Shown: piece by piece, positions 43,084 through 47,728 of the stretch
Layout of the letters: every line of letters starts with the position of its first letter
How positions within the stretch are numbered: position 1 is the first letter of the stretch
Notes under the pieces: model-generated
What the model saw: the letters and a program-made list of their open reading frames with translations, nothing else
The model's database searches: none
What the model was told of the DNA's origin: nothing
Made by a program: the position numbers and the translations under genes
From: Burkholderiaceae bacterium
GTDB taxonomy: Bacteria; Pseudomonadota; Gammaproteobacteria; Burkholderiales; Burkholderiaceae_C
Direction: 5' to 3'
NCBI GenBank assembly: GCA_017848435.1
Contig: JAFEHU010000068.1
Location: forward strand, 1-47,728
DNA length: 47,728 nucleotides

Positions 43084-43962
43084 TCAGGGCAGTGTGATGT
43101 CGCCGTGGAACACGGTGGTGGCGGGGCCGGTCATCGTCACCGGCGCCCAGCCGTCGCCCGCTGCACCGGCCCAGCGAATCGTGAGCGTGCCACCCCGGGT
43201 GGCCACGTCCACCGTGGCGTCCAGCAGGCCGAGGCGGATGCCGGCGACCACCGCCGCACACGCGCCGGTGCCGCAGGCCAGGGTTTCGCCGGCGCCGCGC
43301 TCGTACACCCGCAACCGGATCTGCGAACGGCTGACCACCTGCATGAACCCCGCGTTCACCCGCCGGGGGAAACGCACATGGCGTTCGACCAGCGGCCCCT
43401 GGGTGGCCACCGGCGCGCTGTCCACATCGGCCACCAGCTGCACCGCGTGCGGGTTGCCCATCGACACGACTGCTATTGAAACAGGAGCTGAATCGCCAGA
43501 TTCCACTAAGGCCAGCGGCCATTTTTGCCATGAATTGACGGTGTGGGGCACCAAACCGGCCGCGTCGAACGGGATTTGGGGCAGATCGAACACCGGGGCG
43601 CCCATGTCCACCGTCACCCGGCCGTCGGCGTCCATGTGCAGTTCGATCACGCCCGAGCGGGTCAACACCCGCACCGTGTCTTGGGTGGTCAGGCCGCGTT
43701 CGCGCACAAAACGCACGAAACAGCGCGCACCGTTGCCACACTGCTCCACCTCGCCGCCATCGGCGTTGTGGATCAGGTACTCGAAATCAATGCCGGGGGC
43801 GGGCGACGGCCGCACCGTCAGGATCTGGTCGGCGCCGACGCCAAAGTGCCGGTCCGCCAGGAAGCGGTACTGCGCCGCCGTCAGGCCCAGGGGGCCGGCG
43901 GTCTCGTCCAGCACCACGAAGTCGTTGCCCGCGCCCTGCATTTTGGTGAATTGGATCCGCAT
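43084..43962 (-). CDS. dapF: Diaminopimelate epimerase
   Basis: Converts LL- to meso-diaminopimelate for lysine and peptidoglycan. The 292-residue protein has [20 protein letters not shown], the first catalytic Cys75 (EQCGNGARC), [10 protein letters not shown], and the second catalytic Cys230 ([11 protein letters not shown]). The start is ATG 43962, 49 bases from a divergent gene. Residues about 145-165 ([21 protein letters not shown]), just before VSMGNPHAV, are the antisense translation of a family-1 repeat. The insertion falls in a linker that is variable among DapF proteins, and both catalytic Cys remain in frame, so the enzyme is probably active. Confidence 0.95.
   Translation of the reverse strand: MRIQFTKMQGAGNDFVVLDETAGPLGLTAAQYRFLADRHFGVGADQILTVRPSPAPGIDFEYLIHNADGGEVEQCGNGARCFVRFVRERGLTTQDTVRVLTRSGVIELHMDADGRVTVDMGAPVFDLPQIPFDAAGLVPHTVNSWQKWPLALVESGDSAPVSIAVVSMGNPHAVQLVADVDSAPVATQGPLVERHVRFPRRVNAGFMQVVSRSQIRLRVYERGAGETLACGTGACAAVVAGIRLGLLDATVDVATRGGTLTIRWAGAAGDGWAPVTMTGPATTVFHGDITLP
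43469..43530 (+). repeat. Family-1 interspersed repeat, copy G (inside dapF, antisense)
   Basis: The plus strand reads ACTGCTATTGAAACAGGAGC, TGAATCGCCAGATT, CCACTAAGGCCAGCGGCCAT and TTTTGCC, with the palindrome GGCCAGCGGCC. Unlike copies D, E and F it is antisense to its host gene, yet is open across the dapF frame. It is close to copy A in the 3' half. Confidence 0.85.
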
Positions 43963-44011
43963 CACCGAATTATCCGCTGTACGCTGGCGGCACAGCACCC
44001 GAAAGGCCACC

Positions 44012-44563
44012 ATGCGCATCCCCGACTGGACCCCTGCCGCCCACCCCCAGCCCGCCGAGCTGGTCAACGCCATCCGCGCACGGCGCGGCGGCCAACTCAT
44101 CAACCTCGACAAGGCCTTGCTCTGGAGCGAGCCGGTCGCACGCGGCTGGAACGTTTACATGAAGGCGGTGCGCAGCGAGCTGTCTGCCAGCGCCAAACTG
44201 CGCGAGTTCGGCATCTGCACCGTGGCGCTGCTCACCGGCGCCGACTACGAATACCACCACCATGCGCCCGACTTCCTCACCGCCGGCGGCACACCGCCCG
44301 AACTGGACGCGCTGCAGGTCTTCGTGCAAACGGGTGCGGGCGCTGACTTCACCGACGCCCGCCTGGGCAGCGACGAAAGCCTGGTGATGCACTACGCCGC
44401 ACAGATGACACGCCACGTGCAGGTCAGCGACGCGCTGTTTGCACAACTGCAGCAGCGCTTCAGCACCCCTGAAGTGGTGGAACTCACCACCGCCATTGCC
44501 GCCTACAACATGGTCGCACGCATTCTGGTGGCGCTCGACATCCGGCCCGAAAACGACGACTGA
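44012..44563 (+). CDS. Carboxymuconolactone decarboxylase-family (AhpD-like) protein
   Basis: A 183-residue mostly helical protein. [22 protein letters not shown] resembles the core CMD segment (RE-x-x-I...A...YE-x-x-H). The C-terminal [21 protein letters not shown] is the typical final helix. No C-x-x-C redox pair is visible, so peroxidase-type AhpD activity is unlikely. The ATG at 44012 diverges from dapF across 49 bases. The Nudix/MBL gene follows after 55 bases, but no functional link is apparent. Confidence 0.75.
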   Translation: MRIPDWTPAAHPQPAELVNAIRARRGGQLINLDKALLWSEPVARGWNVYMKAVRSELSASAKLREFGICTVALLTGADYEYHHHAPDFLTAGGTPPELDALQVFVQTGAGADFTDARLGSDESLVMHYAAQMTRHVQVSDALFAQLQQRFSTPEVVELTTAIAAYNMVARILVALDIRPENDD

Positions 44564-44618
44564 CACCGCCGCCCCCCGCGTGCCGGGCGTGACACCCGGC
44601 CAGTGATTTCCCGGCAAA

Positions 44619-46301
44619 ATGACCGCCATGGTCCGCCCCACCCAACTCCTCTACCCCCACCGCGAACCCGTTCGCACCCGCCCTGCGGCCACCGTGCTGC
44701 TGCTGCGCGACACGCCCGGTGGCTTTGAGGTGCTGATGACGCGCCGCGCCATGACGGCCAGCTTCGCCCCCGGCGCCTACGTCTTCCCCGGTGGGGTGGT
44801 GGACGCTGCCGACGCCACCTCGCACGCGCAGGCCCGCCGCCGCCCGACGCAAAGCGACGAACACCTGACACAGGCGATTGCCGCCATCCGCGAGAGTTTT
44901 GAAGAGCTGGGCATCCTGCTGGCCCGCCACACCGACGGCCGCATGGCCGACGACAGCGACATTGCCGCACTCGACCGCAAGGCCCCGTTCGTGGCCCAGT
45001 GCGCCGCACGCGGCCTGACGCTGCCGGCCGACGAGGTGTTTGTGCTGGCCCACTGGACCACCGACCGCGACCTGCCGCGCCGCTTCGAGGTGCCCTTCCT
45101 GGTGGCACGCATGCCCGCCGGCCAAAGCCCGGTGGCCGACGAGGCCGAGCAGTTCGAGCCGGTCTGGGTCAGCCCCGCCAACGCGCTGGCCAAACACCAT
45201 GCCGGCCGCTTCGAGATGATCTTCCCCACCATCCGCACGCTGGAGCGGCTGCAGGCCTTCCCCGATGTGGACGCGGTGCTGCAGGCCTGCGCCGCCACCG
45301 AACAGCCGCTGTGGACCTCCAGCCCGCGCGCCGGTTTTTTGAACGGCAAAGAGTCGCGCCACATGGAGCACGAACCGCCCTTCGGCGAACTGCTGATGGT
45401 TTGCCCGGACGGGCAACTCACCCACGTGCTTGACTGGCAACACGCGCGCCCGGTGCCGCTGTTGAAAAACCTGCAGCGCCTGACCGCCCCCAACGCCGGC
45501 ATGATGACCGGCCCCGGCACCAACAGCTACCTGGTGGGCGACCCCGACACCGGCTACATTGCCATCGACCCCGGCCCGAACGACCCCGACCACCTGCAGC
45601 GCCTGTGGCAGGCCGCCACCAACCGCGCCGGCGAGCCGGGGCAAATCCACGCCATCGTCTGCACCCACTCGCACCCGGACCACTCCCCCGGCGCCAAGCC
45701 ATTGCAGGCGCTGTGCGGCACCACCCAGCCATCGGTGCTGGGCCTGCCCTCGGCCCCCACCGCGCGTCCGGCCAGCCATTTCGTGCCCGACCGCCCGCTG
45801 GACGACGACGAGGAACTGGTGCTGACCGGCCGCGAGCTGGACGGCACGCTCATCACCCACACGCTGCGCGTCATCCACACCCCCGGCCACGCGGCCAACC
45901 ACCTGTGCCTGGTGCTGGAAGAAGACGGCCTGCTGTTCAGTGGCGACCACATCCTGAACGGCAGCACCACGGTGATTGACCCGCCCGACGGCGACATGAC
46001 GGCCTACCTCGACGCGCTGGATGCGCTGAGCGCCGCCTGCGACGAGCACGGCATTGCCTTCATCGCCCCGGCCCATGGTTATGTGATCGGCAGCGCCCCG
46101 CAGGCCATTGCCCATTTGAAGGCCCACCGCCTGAAACGCGAAGCCAAGGTGGTCGCGGCGATGAAAGCCAAACCCGGCGCGAGCGACGCCGAGCTGGTGC
46201 CACTGGCCTACGACGACACGCCCCAAGCGCTGTGGCCGCTGGCGCAACGCTCGTTGCTGGCGCACCGGCAGCGCATCGAGGCGCTGGGGCTGGCGGCTTG
46301 A
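44619..46301 (+). CDS. Fusion of Nudix-like and metallo-beta-lactamase-fold domains
   Basis: A 560-residue two-domain protein. The N-terminal half (about 20-235) is Nudix-like: FAPGAYVFPGGVVDAAD followed, after a roughly 25-residue insert, by AAIRESFEELGIL (Arg91-Glu92, Glu95-Glu96). The leading Glu of the standard Nudix box is not in place, as in the NUDT7/19-like coenzyme A diphosphatase group. The C-terminal half (about 250-560) is an MBL-fold hydrolase with THSHPDH (His350, His352, Asp354, His355), HTPGHAANHLCLVLE and FSGDHILNG, similar to LACTB2-type proteins. The substrates are unknown. It converges with rnpB. Confidence 0.85.
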   Translation: MTAMVRPTQLLYPHREPVRTRPAATVLLLRDTPGGFEVLMTRRAMTASFAPGAYVFPGGVVDAADATSHAQARRRPTQSDEHLTQAIAAIRESFEELGILLARHTDGRMADDSDIAALDRKAPFVAQCAARGLTLPADEVFVLAHWTTDRDLPRRFEVPFLVARMPAGQSPVADEAEQFEPVWVSPANALAKHHAGRFEMIFPTIRTLERLQAFPDVDAVLQACAATEQPLWTSSPRAGFLNGKESRHMEHEPPFGELLMVCPDGQLTHVLDWQHARPVPLLKNLQRLTAPNAGMMTGPGTNSYLVGDPDTGYIAIDPGPNDPDHLQRLWQAATNRAGEPGQIHAIVCTHSHPDHSPGAKPLQALCGTTQPSVLGLPSAPTARPASHFVPDRPLDDDEELVLTGRELDGTLITHTLRVIHTPGHAANHLCLVLEEDGLLFSGDHILNGSTTVIDPPDGDMTAYLDALDALSAACDEHGIAFIAPAHGYVIGSAPQAIAHLKAHRLKREAKVVAAMKAKPGASDAELVPLAYDDTPQALWPLAQRSLLAHRQRIEALGLAA

Positions 46302-46310
46302 AAAAAGTGT

Positions 46311-46625
46311 GAAGCGGGCCGATACGCCGGATTCTGTGCGTCGGGGTTGCCCCCCACGTGACCGTCATTAATCTGGGCTGTTGGTCACCCAACAGCTCGG
46401 TGCTACCTACCCGCCAGCTCTGCGGAGCCACATCAACACTGGCCTACTTGGTATTGCTGCGCGCAGAGATTGCCCGTTTCACCCGAACTGAATCGGCTCG
46501 TCTCTGTTGCTCTGATCCTCACCTCACGGTGGACAGCCGTTAGCTGCTGCGCTGCCCTGTGCAGTCCGGACGTTCCTCCAGTGCCTCCTTTCGGAGATTG
46601 CACCAGCGACGGCCTGGCCCGCTTC
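46311..46625 (-). ncRNA. rnpB: RNase P RNA (type A)
   Basis: Catalytic RNA that removes 5' leaders from pre-tRNAs. The minus strand holds the conserved core GAGGAACGTCCGGAC and ACAGGGCAG near the 5' end. The 3' domain follows with AATGACGGTCACG and ACAGAATCCGGCGTATCGGC. The ends were set by the P1 helix: GAAGCGGGCC (46625-46616) pairs perfectly with GGCCCGCTTC at the 3' end (46320-46311), giving about 315 nucleotides. A GATAAT box at 46640-46635 is a possible -10. The gene is divergent from cysK and converges on the Nudix/MBL gene. Confidence 0.95.
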
Positions 46626-46679
46626 ACGGGGTGGATTATCCTCTGCCCAGCCCCTTTTTTTCCCACCCAGGAGACAGCC

Positions 46680-47597
46680 ATGAAAGCCGACAGCATTCTG
46701 CAGACCATTGGCAACACCCCACACATCCGCATGCAGCGGTTGTTTGGCCACACCCACCAGGTGTGGATCAAGTCCGAACGCGCCAACCCGGGCGGCTCGG
46801 TCAAGGACCGCATTGCGCTGGCCATGGTGGAAGACGCCGAGGCCAGCGGTGCGCTCAAGCCGGGCGGCACCATCATCGAACCCACCTCGGGCAACACAGG
46901 TGTGGGCCTGGCCATGGTGGCGGCGGTGAAGGGCTACAAAATCATCCTGGTCATGCCCGACAGCATGTCCATCGAACGCCGCCGGCTGATGCTGGCCTAC
47001 GGCGCCCAGTTCGAGCTGACGCCGCGCGCGCTGGGCATCAAGGGCTCCATCGCCCGTGCCGAAGAGTTGCGCGCCCAGACGCCCGGCGCCTGGATTCCAC
47101 AACAGTTCGAGAACCCCGCCAACATCGACGTGCACATGCGCACCACCGCGCAGGAAATCCTGGCCGACTTCCCCAACGGCGTGGACGTGCTGATCACCGG
47201 CGTGGGCACCGGGGGCCACCTGACTGGCTGCGCCCGGGTGCTCAAGGCGGCCTGGCCCCGGCTCAAGGTCTATGCGGTGGAGCCGGTGGCCTCGCCGGTG
47301 ATCTCGGGTGGCGTACACACGCCCCACCCCATCCAGGGCATTGGCGCCGGCTTCGTTCCCAAAAACCTCGACGTGGCCTTGCTCGATGGCGTGATCCAGG
47401 TCGACGCCGAACCGGCCCGCGAAATGGCCCGCCGCGCCGCGTCTGAGGAAGGCATGCTGGTGGGCATCTCGTCCGGCGCCACGCTGCAGGCCATCGCCCA
47501 GAAACTGCCCGACATCGCACCCGGCGCCACCGTGCTGGGCTTCAACTACGATACCGGCGAACGCTATTTCTCGGTGGAAGGCTTTTTGCCCGCCTGA
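46680..47597 (+). CDS. cysK: Cysteine synthase A (O-acetylserine sulfhydrylase)
   Basis: PLP enzyme making cysteine from O-acetylserine and sulfide. The 305-residue protein has the PLP Lys42 in [11 protein letters not shown] and the TSGNT loop at 69-73. [20 protein letters not shown] is typical of CysK rather than Cys[17 protein letters not shown] forms the phosphate loop, and [13 protein letters not shown] is near the C-terminus. GGAGACAG before the ATG at 46680 is a good ribosome site. It is divergent from rnpB across 54 bases. Confidence 0.94.
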   Translation: MKADSILQTIGNTPHIRMQRLFGHTHQVWIKSERANPGGSVKDRIALAMVEDAEASGALKPGGTIIEPTSGNTGVGLAMVAAVKGYKIILVMPDSMSIERRRLMLAYGAQFELTPRALGIKGSIARAEELRAQTPGAWIPQQFENPANIDVHMRTTAQEILADFPNGVDVLITGVGTGGHLTGCARVLKAAWPRLKVYAVEPVASPVISGGVHTPHPIQGIGAGFVPKNLDVALLDGVIQVDAEPAREMARRAASEEGMLVGISSGATLQAIAQKLPDIAPGATVLGFNYDTGERYFSVEGFLPA

Positions 47598-47645
47598 CGC
47601 CCCGTTTTCTTCAATGGCCTGCCCGATCACCACGGGCCTCTCCCC

Positions 47646-47728
47646 ATGATCCGACTCTCCGAACTCAAGCTCCCGTTGTCTGCCCTGCCGGTAGACGCCC
47701 GCCGCGCGGCCGACGCGCCCACCGAGAC
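47646..47728 (+). CDS. Start of a probable NAD(P)/FAD-dependent oxidoreductase, partial
   Basis: Only 27 codons are visible before the right edge, beginning MIRLSELKLPLSALPVDARR. The phrase R-x-S-E-L-K-L-P at the very start resembles the N-terminus of the COG2509-type FAD-dependent dehydrogenases. No FAD-binding motif is inside the window, so the call rests on this short match. It follows cysK by 48 bases. Confidence 0.45.
   Translation, partial: MIRLSELKLPLSALPVDARRAADAPTE

Noticed and set aside
40154-43962. Mutational decay of dapF or the rlmI-like gene because of internal repeats
   Set aside because: Both frames are uninterrupted, catalytic residues remain, and conserved sequence resumes in frame after each repeat, so they are not pseudogenes.
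44563-44605. GCCGGG/CCCGGC hairpin after the CMD-family gene as a terminator
   Set aside because: There is no T-run after the stem on either strand, so it does not meet the criteria for an intrinsic terminator.

Overview
The window is GC-rich chromosomal DNA from a Gram-negative betaproteobacterium, most likely a Burkholderiales/Comamonadaceae member. The evidence is the complete mraZ-to-lpxC division/cell-wall cluster, the form of DksA, the Nudix-metallo-beta-lactamase fusion, and two families of short interspersed repeats. The genus cannot be fixed from the sequence alone. There is no phage, transposase, CRISPR array, tRNA or rRNA. One structured RNA, RNase P RNA, is present.

Layout. 1-6.2 kb: a partial nucleotidyltransferase-like gene diverges from mpl (murein peptide recycling). 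mpl converges on a minus-strand group of tldD, a Phe-rich leader peptide with attenuator, and the DAHP synthase gene; rodA follows. 6.2-13.8 kb, plus strand: a YqiA-like esterase; an operon of an RNB exonuclease, a TonB-like protein, aroE and mtgA; then plsC, a CdsA-like gene and ruvC. 13.8-15.4 kb: a GlxA-type regulator divergent from a small monooxygenase-like protein. 15.3-34 kb, minus strand: mraZ, rsmH, ftsL, ftsI, murE, murF, mraY, murD, ftsW, murG, murC, ddlB, ftsQ, ftsA, ftsZ, lpxC and a small membrane protein. Most neighbours in this run overlap by 1-11 bases. 34-41.3 kb, minus strand: hslVU, a STAS-domain protein, dksA, a CobW-family GTPase and an RlmI-like methyltransferase. 41.3-44 kb, minus strand: xerC, a DUF484 gene and dapF. 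44-47.7 kb: a carboxymuconolactone-decarboxylase-like gene, a Nudix/MBL fusion, rnpB on the minus strand, cysK and the start of a flavoprotein gene.

Function. Most of the window builds the wall and septum. DapF supplies meso-diaminopimelate, MurE/F/D/C and Ddl make the precursor, MraY/MurG/FtsW/FtsI/RodA/MtgA use it, Mpl recycles it, and LpxC commits to lipid A. MraZ has a four-repeat operator upstream of its own gene.

The most unusual content is regulatory and repetitive. (1) A translational attenuator of pheL type precedes the DAHP synthase gene. (2) A roughly 60-bp AT-rich repeat occurs at least seven times. It lies in frame inside murD, the rlmI-like gene and dapF, forms the end of murC and start of ddlB, and forms the 5' leader and start codon of ruvC. 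(3) A second, roughly 80-bp GC-rich palindromic repeat sits in tandem between genes and codes for the C-terminal tail of FtsL. These repeats appear to be remodelling essential proteins and gene junctions.
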